DNA from: Methylobacterium sp.
GTDB lineage: Bacteria > Pseudomonadota > Alphaproteobacteria > Rhizobiales > Beijerinckiaceae
Length of the DNA stretch: 64,000 nt
Assembly: GCF_019745455.1 (NCBI RefSeq)
Contig: NZ_JAIETD010000034.1
Coordinates: 1-64,000, forward strand
Direction of reading: 5' to 3'
Every line of letters begins with the position of its first letter. Positions within the stretch are counted from its first letter, which is position 1. The notes below the pieces were generated by a model that saw only the letters and a list, made by a program, of their open reading frames with translations, was not told where the DNA came from and made no database searches. This document shows, piece by piece, positions 18,870 to 27,453 of the stretch. The position numbers and the translations under genes were made by a program.

Positions 18870-21062
18870 ATGACGAAGCACATCCCGGGCCTCGCGAGTA
18901 CGATCGAAGACCAGCGCCTCGCTGCCCTGAGGTCGTACCGGGTCGTCGATGCCGCGCGGATCGACGGGCTCGAGCGGATCGCTGCCCTGGCATGCGCGAG
19001 TCTTGACGTTTCGCGAGCTTGGTTCGCTTTCCTCGATGCCGATTCGTGCCGGCAGCTAGGTTGCGTCGGGAACGATCGGATCTCTATGCGGCAATCGACT
19101 TCGCCGTGTGAGGCCGTCCTTTCCGGAAGGGGAGCGTTCGTCATCCCCGACCTCGATGCCGACCCCTGGTTCACCAAGGTCCAGTTCCGCCCTGAATTGA
19201 GCGGTCTTCGGTTCCATGCCGGAGCCGCGCTGACCGCGGCGCGCGGCGATCGTATCGGTGTCCTCTGCATCGCAGACCCGACTCCGCGATCAACCTTCTC
19301 GGAGGGACAGTTGCGGCTCCTGGAGAGCTTCGCTGCCCTTGCGATGGAGCATCTCGAACTGCGCCGTGCAGGATTCGAAAGCGCCGCTTCGATGGGATTT
19401 GCGAAAGCGGCGGAGTATTCCTTCATCGCCGTCGACGGGAAGGGTGCCATTGCCTTCGTCAATCCGGCCGGCGAAGCGCTATTCGGATACTCGCCTGGAG
19501 AAATGATCGGCCAGGAGATCGACATCATCATACCCGAGCCGTTTCGGGAGGCGCACAAGGTTGGGCTGGCTCGCATCGCGGCAGGATGCCCGTCTAAGCT
19601 CGCCGGCCGAACCATGGAGCTGACGGCGCAGCACCGCGACGGCACGATCTTCCCCATCGAGTTCTCGATGTCGGTCTGGAACGACGCCGCCGGCATCGGT
19701 ATCGGTGCCATCATCCGCGATATCAGCGAGTGGCGGGAACGCGACGCCCGCCTTGTGCAGATGGCTCATCAGGACAAGCTGACCAGCCTCGCCAGCCGAG
19801 CCTTCTTCGACGAGCAGTTGCAGGCAGCGCTGAGTGGAGGGCAATCCGCGACGGTTATCCTGCTCGACCTTGATGGTTTCGAAGAGGTCACAGACAGTCT
19901 CGGCAGCAGCACGGGTGAGGCGCTCTTGAAGGCGGTTGCGGTTCGGCTCCCAAGCTGCGTCGGCCCAGATACAGTCGTTGCCCGCTTCGGTGGCGATGAG
20001 TTCGGCCTCCTCTTGCGTGGGGCGGAAGATCCGATCGCGGCAGAACGCTGTGCGGCCGGGCTGTTGGAGAGTTTCCAGATGCCCTTTCAGGTCAGCGGGC
20101 ATACCTTTCATGTCGGCTTGAGCATTGGTGCAGCGATCGGAACGGGAGCCGAGACGACAGGCGACGACCTTGTCGCGGATGCGGATCTCGCCCTCTATCA
20201 GGCACGCCGTGACGGACGGCGCTGCTTTCGTCTGTTCGACCCGACCATGCGTAGCGCCGTCGTCGCTCGCCGCGCCCTTCACGACGACATTACCCGTGGC
20301 CTCGAAGCGTCGGAGTTCGTCCTGCATTATCAACCGCAGGTCTCCCTCGAGTCCGGTCGGCTGATTGGTGTCGAGGCCCTGCTGCGCTGGCAGCACCCCC
20401 AGCGCGGTCTGTTGATGCCCGGCGTGTTCATCGATGCCGTCGAGGCACATCCCCTCGCCGTCTCGCTCGGACGCTGGATCGTGGCGGAGGCTTGTCGCCA
20501 GGCCGCGTTGTGGCGATCGCAGATGCTGCCGCCGATCCGTATCGGAGTGAACCTGTTCGGCTCGCACCTGAGGGACGGGACCCTGGCGCAGGAGGTCATG
20601 GCCGCCCTCTCTGAGCATCGCCTCGAACCGGGCACACTCGAGATCGAGGTCACCGAACGGATCGCGCTGCAGGCCGACGATTCCATCCTGGATCCGATCC
20701 GCGAACTGCACGGACACGGCGTCGCGATCGCCTTCGACGATTTCGGGACCGGCTACGCCTCGCTGAGTTCGCTCAAGCGATTTCCACTGACACGATTGAA
20801 GATCGACCGCAGCTTCGTACGGGACATCCTTACCGATCGTCACGACGCCGAGATCGTACGCGCCATCCTGGCCATGGCCGAGAGCTTCGGGCTCGACGTG
20901 ATCGCCGAAGGGATCGAGACGCGAGAGCAGGAGGCGATCCTGCGCGAAATGGGGTGCCGCGAGGGTCAAGGATACCTCTACGGCAAGGCAATCGAACCAG
21001 ACGCCGTGGCGCGCCTCGTCCGGCAGGGCCCGGTCACCGCCCTTCGAGAGAATGCCGCGTGA
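18870..21062 (+). CDS. GAF-PAS-GGDEF-EAL cyclic-di-GMP signalling protein
   Basis: A 730-residue cytoplasmic protein: GAF domain (about 25-165), PAS domain (about 175-290), GGDEF (about 295-455) and EAL (about 470-715). The cyclase motif GGDEF at 374-378 is intact. The allosteric I-site RxxD upstream reads VGPD, so product inhibition is probably lost. The phosphodiesterase motif EALLRW at 502-507, DDFGTGYASLSSLKRFP and KIDRSFV are intact. The protein could therefore make or degrade c-di-GMP depending on GAF/PAS input. The GAF sequence resembles free-standing GAF sensors with conserved Cys80 in STSPCEAV. There are no membrane segments. Confidence 0.93.
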   Translation: MTKHIPGLASTIEDQRLAALRSYRVVDAARIDGLERIAALACASLDVSRAWFAFLDADSCRQLGCVGNDRISMRQSTSPCEAVLSGRGAFVIPDLDADPWFTKVQFRPELSGLRFHAGAALTAARGDRIGVLCIADPTPRSTFSEGQLRLLESFAALAMEHLELRRAGFESAASMGFAKAAEYSFIAVDGKGAIAFVNPAGEALFGYSPGEMIGQEIDIIIPEPFREAHKVGLARIAAGCPSKLAGRTMELTAQHRDGTIFPIEFSMSVWNDAAGIGIGAIIRDISEWRERDARLVQMAHQDKLTSLASRAFFDEQLQAALSGGQSATVILLDLDGFEEVTDSLGSSTGEALLKAVAVRLPSCVGPDTVVARFGGDEFGLLLRGAEDPIAAERCAAGLLESFQMPFQVSGHTFHVGLSIGAAIGTGAETTGDDLVADADLALYQARRDGRRCFRLFDPTMRSAVVARRALHDDITRGLEASEFVLHYQPQVSLESGRLIGVEALLRWQHPQRGLLMPGVFIDAVEAHPLAVSLGRWIVAEACRQAALWRSQMLPPIRIGVNLFGSHLRDGTLAQEVMAALSEHRLEPGTLEIEVTERIALQADDSILDPIRELHGHGVAIAFDDFGTGYASLSSLKRFPLTRLKIDRSFVRDILTDRHDAEIVRAILAMAESFGLDVIAEGIETREQEAILREMGCREGQGYLYGKAIEPDAVARLVRQGPVTALRENAA

Positions 21063-21091
21063 CCGCCGTGCGTTGAGCGGAACGGCGGAGA

Positions 21092-21445
21092 TCAGAGCGG
21101 GCGTGACGCCGGCCCGCCGATCAGCCAATCGCGGGCGCGCTGAAGCAGCGCAGGCCGAACACGGGCGACGTCCTCGCCATCGACGAGGGGCGACGATGCG
21201 AGGGCTGCGAGGTAGGCCTCTTCGCGGAGGCGGCAGGTCTTGAGCGTGATGTCTGCCGCCATGGCGCGACCCGTGAGGGCGGCCTGAAATGCGAAGGTGC
21301 GATGCAGGCACCCGCGCCATTCGGAATGGCGCTCGGCGACTTCGCCAGCCTGTGCCGCTCCGACGTACAGGCTCGCCACTGCGACGCTCGCAACCAGGAA
21401 GAGTCGTGGGCGGAAGATGATGCCGGTCCAGGCGCGCGTTGTCAT
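21092..21445 (-). CDS. Secreted hypothetical protein (117 aa)
   Basis: An unrecognised protein with a clear Sec signal peptide (RPRLFLVASVAVASLYVGAA, cleavage after AQA). About 75 mature residues follow, with two cysteines (in RGCLHRTF and KTCRLREEA) and many Arg residues, probably periplasmic with one disulfide. The start at 21445 is preferred; an ATG at 21475 would add ten residues. It is convergent with the GGDEF-EAL gene, 29 bp apart. Confidence 0.55.
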   Translation of the reverse strand: MTTRAWTGIIFRPRLFLVASVAVASLYVGAAQAGEVAERHSEWRGCLHRTFAFQAALTGRAMAADITLKTCRLREEAYLAALASSPLVDGEDVARVRPALLQRARDWLIGGPASRPL

Positions 21446-21541
21446 GGGCTGCACCCCGTCGAAGGGGGCCAACATGGCAAGCGCAGACTAAAGATTTCCT
21501 TAATGTTAAGCTTCCGCCGTCGTCCCGTATCGGGACGATTT

Positions 21542-22216
21542 TCAGCGATTGGCGGTGGTCACCGGCGAGGCGGCACGGCCGAGAGAAACCCAGGCGACGG
21601 TGGACTGGCTCTCGCGCTTGATGAAGGTGTAGCCGGTCTGGCGCCACGGAAGGACGCTGCTCGTCTTGTTGTCGAGGATGATGTCGCCCCGATCCGTGAT
21701 GAGAGTGAGCACCGCGTGGCCTTCGCCCTTCTCGTCGATGACGACGGTCATCCGCATCGCCCGGCGCGGCAGGCCGGCCTCGACCAGCATCTTGCGCTTG
21801 ACGAGTTGGAAGTCCTCGCAATCGCCGGCGGCGTCCTCGGCGAGGTCCCAGCGATCCGGCACGCCCCAATGATCGAGGTCCGTGACGGCGCGCAGCGACT
21901 TGTTCACCTTGCGGTTCACGCTGACGATGGTGTTCCAAACCGCAGGGGTAAGGGTGATCGCCGCCGACTCACTGGTATTCACCGCACATTCCGACGGGTA
22001 GCCCAGGCAGAAGTCCGTCCAGGCGGAGATTGGCTTGGCTTCTCCCCCGGCGACGATCACGCTGGGAACCGAAGGAAGTGCCGCGAAAGTCTGGGCTGTC
22101 GCGGCCGGCGCGGAGGCAAGGACGGCGGCGAGCGGGAGACCGAAACCGAGGACGCGGCGAGCAGTCCTGACGAGACCGGACAAAGCCTCCTGACCCATCG
22201 AAATCGCGATCTGCAT
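21542..22216 (-). CDS. Bacterial transglutaminase-like cysteine proteinase (BTLCP, LapG-like)
   Basis: A 224-residue secreted protein with a signal peptide (GLPLAAVLASAPAATAQ). The catalytic triad of the BTLCP family is complete: Cys133 in GDCEDFQLVKR, His167 in GEGHAVLT and Asp182 in ILDNKTSS. Family knowledge: LapG cleaves surface adhesins under c-di-GMP control; many alphaproteobacterial relatives are uncharacterised periplasmic proteases. The start at 22216 is preferred because two CtrA-like boxes lie upstream of it, one of which would fall inside the coding region if the frame began at 22261. A GGDEF-EAL protein lies about 500 bp downstream, which is suggestive but not proof of a Lap-type link. 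Confidence 0.85.
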   Translation of the reverse strand: MQIAISMGQEALSGLVRTARRVLGFGLPLAAVLASAPAATAQTFAALPSVPSVIVAGGEAKPISAWTDFCLGYPSECAVNTSESAAITLTPAVWNTIVSVNRKVNKSLRAVTDLDHWGVPDRWDLAEDAAGDCEDFQLVKRKMLVEAGLPRRAMRMTVVIDEKGEGHAVLTLITDRGDIILDNKTSSVLPWRQTGYTFIKRESQSTVAWVSLGRAASPVTTANR

Positions 22217-22233
22217 GACCACTGCCCGTCTCG

Positions 22234-22248
22234 TTAATCTGCCGTTAA
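22234..22248. promoter_or_regulatory. CtrA-like binding box 1 (TTAA-N7-TTAA)
   Basis: TTAATCTGCCGTTAAC fits the full CtrA consensus TTAA-N7-TTAAC. It is 18 bases upstream of the BTLCP start codon, close enough to repress if occupied. Confidence 0.6.
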
Positions 22249-22288
22249 CGAACGGTCTCACGGCGAAGGTTCCACCGCAATCGCCAAG

Positions 22289-22303
22289 TTAACAAAAGGT
22301 TAA
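22289..22303. promoter_or_regulatory. CtrA-like binding box 2 (TTAA-N7-TTAA)
   Basis: TTAACAAAAGGTTAAC again fits the consensus exactly. Box starts are 55 bp apart, about five helical turns. The pair sits between the divergent BTLCP and phospholipase A2-like genes. Confidence 0.6.
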
Positions 22304-22453
22304 CGCAGTGGATCGCATTGCGCAGATCGCCATCGGAGGCCCTGACTGGCCGATGGTGCGACGCGGTACCGATCTGAGAAGTCACCCCTTGCCGATCCGA
22401 ACCCATCCACCACCTTGGCGGGTGAGGGGACGCCGATCGATGGAGAATCGCTC

Positions 22454-22801
22454 GTGATACGTAACGTCATCCCAATTGCGGCAGCCATGTTTCTCGGCGC
22501 CGTGCCGGTCGTCGCGCAGGACCGTCTCGTCATCGACAGGCGGTACGATGCCATTTTGGTTCACGGGAACTATTGCGGGCCGGGCAACCGCTCGCCGCTC
22601 AAGCCGGTGGATGCCTTGGATGTCGCCTGCATGCATCACGACAGCTGTTCGCCGCCGCGAGGCCAGATCGGCACCTGTGCCTGCAACGATCGGCTTAACC
22701 GCGAGGCGGCGCTCGTCGCGGACGATCCGTCGGAGCCGGCAACCACCCGCGATACTGCCGAGTTCATCGCGGGCGCCGCCCTGGCGTTGCCTTGCCTCTG
22801 A
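22454..22801 (+). CDS. Secreted phospholipase A2-like protein
   Basis: A 115-residue protein from a GTG start with GGAGA 7 nt upstream. The signal peptide (IRNVIPIAAAMFLGAVPVVA) ends before residue 22. The mature part has the PLA2 calcium loop YCGPGN (40-45), the spaced aspartates DALD (53-56) and the catalytic motif ACMHHDSC, matching CxxHDxC with Cys59, His62, Asp63 and Cys65. Further cysteines (GTCACND) could form disulfides. Family knowledge: these enzymes hydrolyse the sn-2 ester of phospholipids with Ca2+. It is short but keeps the catalytic His-Asp pair. It is divergent from the BTLCP gene with shared CtrA-like boxes. Confidence 0.75.
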   Translation: MIRNVIPIAAAMFLGAVPVVAQDRLVIDRRYDAILVHGNYCGPGNRSPLKPVDALDVACMHHDSCSPPRGQIGTCACNDRLNREAALVADDPSEPATTRDTAEFIAGAALALPCL

Positions 22802-22808
22802 CGGGTCG

Positions 22809-23207
22809 TCAGGCCTGCGGAAGGCCACGCGCGATGCCGAGGTTGGCGAGCCCTTCGTCGAGAAGGTCGCCAGCGATCGGACTGCCGAGGATGGAGCGGA
22901 CGGCGCCCTCCCCGGCTGCCTCCCGCTCCCGGGCGAAGCGGACGGCCTCGTCCCATTCCTCGGGCTCCATGTCGCCGCGGCCGACATACAGAAGGGCGAG
23001 GAGCTCGGCCCGTTGGTCGTCGTTGAGGGCGCCGATCATGCTGCGCACCTCCTCCTCGGTCGCGTCGTCGGTTCCCGACATGAGTACGTCGGTTGCGCCG
23101 TCATCGATGGGGTTGGAGCCGGAATCGGGATCGGTCGGCCCCTCCTTCACGTCGACGGCCCGCAGGCGCAGGATGATTTCGGTGACCGTATCGACGGCGA
23201 TATCCAT
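22809..23207 (-). CDS. DUF3775 domain protein
   Basis: A 132-residue acidic cytoplasmic protein. The start MDIAVDTVTEIILRLRAVDV at 23207 is supported by AGGG upstream. The C-terminal part (EEEVRSMIGALNDDQRAELL, then ALLYVGRGDMEPEEWDEAV) is the DUF3775 signature. Function unknown. It is convergent with the PLA2-like gene, 7 bp apart, and divergent from the DUF429 gene. Confidence 0.8.
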   Translation of the reverse strand: MDIAVDTVTEIILRLRAVDVKEGPTDPDSGSNPIDDGATDVLMSGTDDATEEEVRSMIGALNDDQRAELLALLYVGRGDMEPEEWDEAVRFAREREAAGEGAVRSILGSPIAGDLLDEGLANLGIARGLPQA

Positions 23208-23288
23208 GTGGACTGACCCTTTGGCGCGAGGCCACAACGGGCGGCCTCCTGAACAGCGACAACCCGGCGAGGCGCTCTCGGTTTCGCC

Positions 23289-24059
23289 GTGACGCGCTGG
23301 ATCGCCGGGCTCGACGGATGCCGAGGTGGATGGGCCGCTGTGCTGCTCGACCTCGACGGGGGCGGCGGACACCGCAGCCTCAGTGTCGCTTCCGTGGCGG
23401 ATCTCGTAGACAGCGGCGAAGCGCCCGTGATGATCGGGATCGACATACCAATCGGTCTGCCGGACCGGGTGAACGGAGGCGGCCGGACCGCCGACAGGGC
23501 CGCCCGCGCATATCTCGGGAAGGGCCGCTCCAGCGTCTTCCCGGTGCCGCCGCGGTCAGCGGTTTACGCAGCCGACTACGAGACCGCCAAGGCTCTCTGC
23601 CGCGCCCATAGCGATCCTCCCTTCGCGCCCTCGATCCAATGCTGGAACATCACCGGCGCCATCCGCGAGGTCGACGGATTGCTGCGGGCAAGGCCGGAAC
23701 TCGCCTCGCGCCTGCGCGAGGTCCATCCCGAGGTCGCGTTCCGCCGCCTGAACCGGGACATGCCGCTCGTCGCGGGCAAGAAGGGACCGGAGAGGGCGGC
23801 CGGACTCGCCGAGCGCCGCCGGCTCCTCGTTGCGGCGGGCCTCCCATCGGCGCTCGTGCATTCCAACCCGCCGCGAGGCGTCGGCGCCGACGATCACCTC
23901 GACGCCATGGCGGCACTCGTCGTGGCTCGCGACATCGTCGAGGGAGGGGCCGTTCCGATGCCGGACCCGTCCGAGACCGACGGGCACGGCCTGCCGATCG
24001 TCATCTGGATGCCGGCTTCGCCTGGCCGGATGGCTGGCGGCGGCGGGATTCCTTGCTAA
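23289..24059 (+). CDS. DUF429 domain protein
   Basis: A 256-residue protein with a GTG start. The N-terminal AGLDGCRGGWAAVLLD, IGIDIPIGLPD and CDR-like segment GKGRSSVFPVPPRSAVY define the DUF429 family, a predicted RNase H-like fold with acidic residues (Asp9, and Asp in GIDIP). HPEVAFRRLN and DDHLDAMAALVVA are also typical. The biochemical role is unknown. The next gene, a Nudix hydrolase, starts 9 bp downstream, so the two are probably co-transcribed. Confidence 0.85.
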   Translation: MTRWIAGLDGCRGGWAAVLLDLDGGGGHRSLSVASVADLVDSGEAPVMIGIDIPIGLPDRVNGGGRTADRAARAYLGKGRSSVFPVPPRSAVYAADYETAKALCRAHSDPPFAPSIQCWNITGAIREVDGLLRARPELASRLREVHPEVAFRRLNRDMPLVAGKKGPERAAGLAERRRLLVAAGLPSALVHSNPPRGVGADDHLDAMAALVVARDIVEGGAVPMPDPSETDGHGLPIVIWMPASPGRMAGGGGIPC

Positions 24060-24068
24060 AGCGTGTGC

Positions 24069-24578
24069 ATGACGGAAGCGCCCCATCGCGACATCGCCCG
24101 AGCCCTGGTCTTCGATCCGGCCGACCGCCTGTTGCTGATCGAGTACGAGGCCGTCCGCCCGTTCGATCCGGCAGATCCGTCGAGGCGCGGATTCTGGTTC
24201 ATGCCGGGCGGCGGCCTGGAGCCCGGGGAGACGCATATCGAGGCCTGCCGACGCGAACTCGCCGAGGAGATCGGAGTCGCCGACCTGCCGATCGGCCCCT
24301 TCGTGGCGACCTGCGACGGCCCGTTCCATCTCTTCCGGACACCGCGGATCGCACATGAGCGCTACTTCGTCGTTCGGCTACCCGACGATCGCGTCGATAC
24401 CAGCCTGCTCGCGGAGACCGAGGACAACCCGGTGCGGGGCGTGCGCTGGTGGACGCTCGACGCGCTCGATGCCAGTGCGGAGCGGATCGAGCCGCTCGGC
24501 CTGTCGGCTCTCGCCCGCAGGATCGTATCAGGCGACGTCCCGGACGAACCCGTGGCCTTGAACTGGCATCTCACCTGA
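24069..24578 (+). CDS. Nudix hydrolase
   Basis: A 169-residue protein with a complete Nudix box in GGLEPGETHIEACRRELAEE followed by IGV, which binds Mg2+ and hydrolyses nucleoside diphosphates linked to another moiety. The segments RALVFDPADRLLLIEYEA and RGFWFMPGG match the first strands of the fold. ATG at 24069 is preferred over a GTG at 24063. The substrate cannot be inferred. It probably forms a unit with the preceding DUF429 gene. Confidence 0.88.
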   Translation: MTEAPHRDIARALVFDPADRLLLIEYEAVRPFDPADPSRRGFWFMPGGGLEPGETHIEACRRELAEEIGVADLPIGPFVATCDGPFHLFRTPRIAHERYFVVRLPDDRVDTSLLAETEDNPVRGVRWWTLDALDASAERIEPLGLSALARRIVSGDVPDEPVALNWHLT

Positions 24579-24611
24579 CACCGGCCGACCACCATCAAGG
24601 AGACGTAGCGC

Positions 24612-25283
24612 ATGTTCCCCGAGGCACTCACCAGCGGATACCGTACCTTCCTCGACGAGCGCCTGCCGGGTGAGGTGAGGCGCTACGCCAAGCTCGCCGA
24701 GGGTCAGAGCCCGGAGATCCTGCTCATCGGCTGCTGCGACAGCCGGGTCTCGCCGGAGGTGATCTTCGATACGGGACCGGGTGAGCTCTTCGTCGTGCGC
24801 AACGTCGCCAACATCGTGCCTCCCTACGAGGAGGGCGGCGAGTATCACGGGACGTCAGCAGCCATCGAGTTCGCGGTCCAGTCGTTGGAGGTGAAGCACA
24901 TCGTGGTGCTGGGCCACGCCACCTGCGGCGGTATCAAGGCCTATGCGTCGCAAGCCAAACCGCTCTCGTCGGGCAACTTCATCGGCAAGTGGGTGTCGCT
25001 CGTCGGCCCCGCGGCCGAGAAGGCCGACACCCAGAGCGGGCCCGACTACCTGACGCGCCTCGAATACGCGATGGTGGCGCAGAGCCTCGAAAACCTGATG
25101 ACCTTCGGTTTCGTGAAGGAGAGGGTCGAGGCGGGCAAGCTCAAGCTGCACGGCGCGCATTTCGGCATCGCACGCGGCGAGCTCTTGATCCGCGATCCGC
25201 AGACGGGGGTCTTCGGACCGGCCGTTGACCAGCAGGGCGGCGCGGTGAGGCCGACATCATTGATCAACTGCACCGATAGCTGA
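24612..25283 (+). CDS. Beta-class carbonic anhydrase
   Basis: A 223-residue zinc enzyme interconverting CO2 and bicarbonate. Zinc ligands are Cys42 (IGCCDSRVSPE, which also carries the Asp43-Arg45 dyad), His102 and Cys105 (LGHATCGGIKA). FVVRNVANIVPPYEEGG and GTSAAIEFAVQSLEV are conserved beta-CA segments. AAGGAG lies 10 nt upstream of the ATG. A strong terminator follows the stop. Confidence 0.95.
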   Translation: MFPEALTSGYRTFLDERLPGEVRRYAKLAEGQSPEILLIGCCDSRVSPEVIFDTGPGELFVVRNVANIVPPYEEGGEYHGTSAAIEFAVQSLEVKHIVVLGHATCGGIKAYASQAKPLSSGNFIGKWVSLVGPAAEKADTQSGPDYLTRLEYAMVAQSLENLMTFGFVKERVEAGKLKLHGAHFGIARGELLIRDPQTGVFGPAVDQQGGAVRPTSLINCTDS

Positions 25284-25288
25284 GAGAC

Positions 25289-25327
25289 GCGAATGGCGGG
25301 CCGCGCAAGGCCCGCCATTCGCTTTTT
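25289..25327 (+). terminator. Rho-independent terminator after the carbonic anhydrase gene
   Basis: A 14-bp perfect stem (GCGAATGGCGGGCC / GGCCCGCCATTCGC) with a six-base loop, followed by TTTTT. It begins 5 bases after the stop codon. Confidence 0.92.
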
Positions 25328-25377
25328 GGCCTAAGGCACCGCCAAGGTGCCCTAGGCCCATTCCGAAGGGGCGTCGC

Positions 25378-26079
25378 TCAGCGGGCGCCCGGCAGGCTCT
25401 GAGCCATGCGGTAATGGCTCTGCAGCACCGGCAGCGCCTGCTCGGCATGGGCGCGCAGCGCTGGGTTCGTGCCGGTCTGCGCGTAGGACTGATACATGCC
25501 GATCGTCATCTCATGCGACTGAACCTGCATCTGCCCGTAAAGACGGTCGAAGCGAGGGCCGGCCGGCGTGGCGGCCAGCTCGGACAGCATCTGCTGCTGC
25601 TGCGGGTTCGGCGGGACGATGGTGGTCCCGGCGGTCGTCTCGACATCGCCGTTGAATGCACGGCTTCCGGCCGCCGCCCCGCGGGCAGCACCGCTGCCGA
25701 GGCCCTCGACGGCGCCGACCGGACCGCCGCTGAGCGTTCCGCCGACGACACCTGCCGCAGCACCGGTGGCCGCGCCGACCGCGCCGCCCGCCACCGCGAG
25801 GGGCGCTTCGATCAAGCCTCCCGGACCGCCGCGGGACATCAGTTCACGCTCGCCGCCGGCCAGCGCGACGTTGGCGGCGCGGTGATCGCGGATGGCTTCG
25901 CGGGCGAAGCGCAGGACAGCAGGGTTGCGGCTCTTGTCGAGGGCGATCTGGCTGGACTGGATTTCGAAGGCGTTCGCCTGCATGGCGGCGAGGCGGAAGT
26001 CGCCCTGCATCGTCTGGGCGGCGGCGGGGGTCGAGATCGCGGCCACGACAGCGGCCAGTGCAGCGTAGTTCTTCATCAT
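25378..26079 (-). CDS. Secreted DUF4142 domain protein
   Basis: A 233-residue protein. GAGGA lies upstream of tandem ATGs at 26079 and 26076, and a signal peptide (NYAALAAVVAAISTPAAAQT) follows. The DUF4142 ferritin-like helical domain is split. Its first helices (FRLAAMQANAFEIQSSQIAL, LRFAREAIRDHRAAN) and its last part (FDRLYGQMQVQSHEMTIGMY) flank a Gly/Ala-rich insert of about 65 residues. That insert probably forms glycine-zipper-like membrane-active segments (VGAATGAAAGVVGGTLSGGP). Family function is unknown. Downstream it is convergent with the carbonic anhydrase terminator. Confidence 0.82.
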   Translation of the reverse strand: MMKNYAALAAVVAAISTPAAAQTMQGDFRLAAMQANAFEIQSSQIALDKSRNPAVLRFAREAIRDHRAANVALAGGERELMSRGGPGGLIEAPLAVAGGAVGAATGAAAGVVGGTLSGGPVGAVEGLGSGAARGAAAGSRAFNGDVETTAGTTIVPPNPQQQQMLSELAATPAGPRFDRLYGQMQVQSHEMTIGMYQSYAQTGTNPALRAHAEQALPVLQSHYRMAQSLPGAR

Positions 26080-26276
26080 GAAAGTCCTCGGATCAGTGAT
26101 CGCGGCGTGCCAAATCAACCCCAACCCATGAGGCCAGGCTGCAACCGCCACTATAGCCGGACAACGAGGGCGAGTTGCATCGGTTCCTTCACACAAATCA
26201 GTTATAAGCCGTGGCTTTATCCGATCTATAGCCAAGCTTTGTCGCCGACGGGCAAAAATGTCATGGATCTTGCGGC

Positions 26277-27365
26277 GTGAGACTTGGATCGATCCAGATC
26301 CTGCGGGCCGTCGCGGCGCTGATGGTGGTGATCCACCATGCCGAGGCCGAGGCGCTCATCCTCGCCGCGCGCCAGGGCAACGTTTTCGGATTTGCCGGCC
26401 TGATGCCGTGGCCGGCCGGCGTCGACGTGTTCTTCGTGATCTCGGGCTTCATCATCGTCCACGCGGCGAAACCCCTCTACGGCGTCGAGGGAAGCTGGAG
26501 GCGCTTTCTCGCCCACCGGGTCGCCCGCCTGGTGCCGCTCTACTGGCTGGCGAGCGCGGCCTATCTCGGCGTCGTCCTCGCCGCACCGGGGCTGGTCTCG
26601 AATGGCGGGCGTGGAGCGCCCGAGCCCGGCTTCGTCGCCGCATCCTTCCTGTTCTGGCCGGCACTCGATACGGAGGGCCGGGCGCAGCCGCTCTACTCGC
26701 TCGGCTGGACGCTTCAATGCGAGATGGCGTTCTACCTGCTCTTCGCGCTTGCTCTCGGCTGGGGACGCAGAGGCGCCTTCGCCTGGATCGCCGGAGCCCT
26801 GAGCCTGCTCGCGGCAATTCACGTCCTGGTGCCGGGGCTGCCGACGCCCCTCGCCTTCTGGTCCGCACCCATCATGATCGAATTCTCGCTCGGCGCCGCC
26901 ATCGGCCTCGCACGCGCCGAGGGCCTGCGGCTGTCGCTCCTGCCGCGCCTTGGCCTGGCCCTTGCCGGACTGTCGCTGCTCGCCGTGGCCGACGAGCCCG
27001 ATATCCTGACACGCCCCCTGGTCTTCGGGCTGCCGGCGATGCTCCTCGTGGCCGCGGCAGGGCTGGGCGCGCCCGATACCGCCGGCAGATCCGTCGCTCC
27101 TGTCCGCCGCGCCCTGATCCATCTCGGCGATGCGTCCTACGCCCTCTACCTCGTCCATCCCTTCGTGCTCCGCGCCTGCCGCCCGGCGATCGCCGCCCTC
27201 GCTCCTTCGACGCCGCCCTGGGCGGCGGCCCTCCTGATGATCGCGCTCGCGACCCTGGCCGCCCTTCCGATCCAGCGTTACGTCGAGCGGCCGATGACGC
27301 GCCGCGCCAGGGCTCTGCTCGATCCGAAGACCTCCGCCGCTCCGGAGCGCAAAAAAGCCGCGTGA
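26277..27365 (+). CDS. Acyltransferase 3 family membrane protein (OafA/ExoZ-like)
   Basis: A 362-residue protein with a GTG start and about ten hydrophobic helices. The conserved N-terminal IQILRAVAALMVVIHHAEAE contains the family's active-site His, and GVDVFFVISGFIIVHA and RFLAHRVARLVPLYW follow. The final loop has SYALYLVHPFVLR. These enzymes transfer acetyl or other acyl groups onto exported polysaccharides, lipid A sugars or peptidoglycan. Size and motifs are closest to ExoZ-type polysaccharide acetyltransferases, but no polysaccharide cluster is adjacent. The C terminus is a short basic cytoplasmic tail. Confidence 0.88.
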   Translation: MRLGSIQILRAVAALMVVIHHAEAEALILAARQGNVFGFAGLMPWPAGVDVFFVISGFIIVHAAKPLYGVEGSWRRFLAHRVARLVPLYWLASAAYLGVVLAAPGLVSNGGRGAPEPGFVAASFLFWPALDTEGRAQPLYSLGWTLQCEMAFYLLFALALGWGRRGAFAWIAGALSLLAAIHVLVPGLPTPLAFWSAPIMIEFSLGAAIGLARAEGLRLSLLPRLGLALAGLSLLAVADEPDILTRPLVFGLPAMLLVAAAGLGAPDTAGRSVAPVRRALIHLGDASYALYLVHPFVLRACRPAIAALAPSTPPWAAALLMIALATLAALPIQRYVERPMTRRARALLDPKTSAAPERKKAA

Positions 27366-27453
27366 CGGAGCCCGGACCCGAGTTTCCTAGGGCTCGAATC
27401 GGCATTAGCCTCCGTGGGGACGGCCGTTCCCGCGGTTGAAGGTTGAAACGCCC

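Noticed and set aside
19479..21938. A long (819-codon) minus-strand frame opposite the GGDEF-EAL gene
   Set aside because: It is an antisense shadow in GC-rich DNA. The plus strand encodes intact GAF, PAS, GGDEF and EAL domains.
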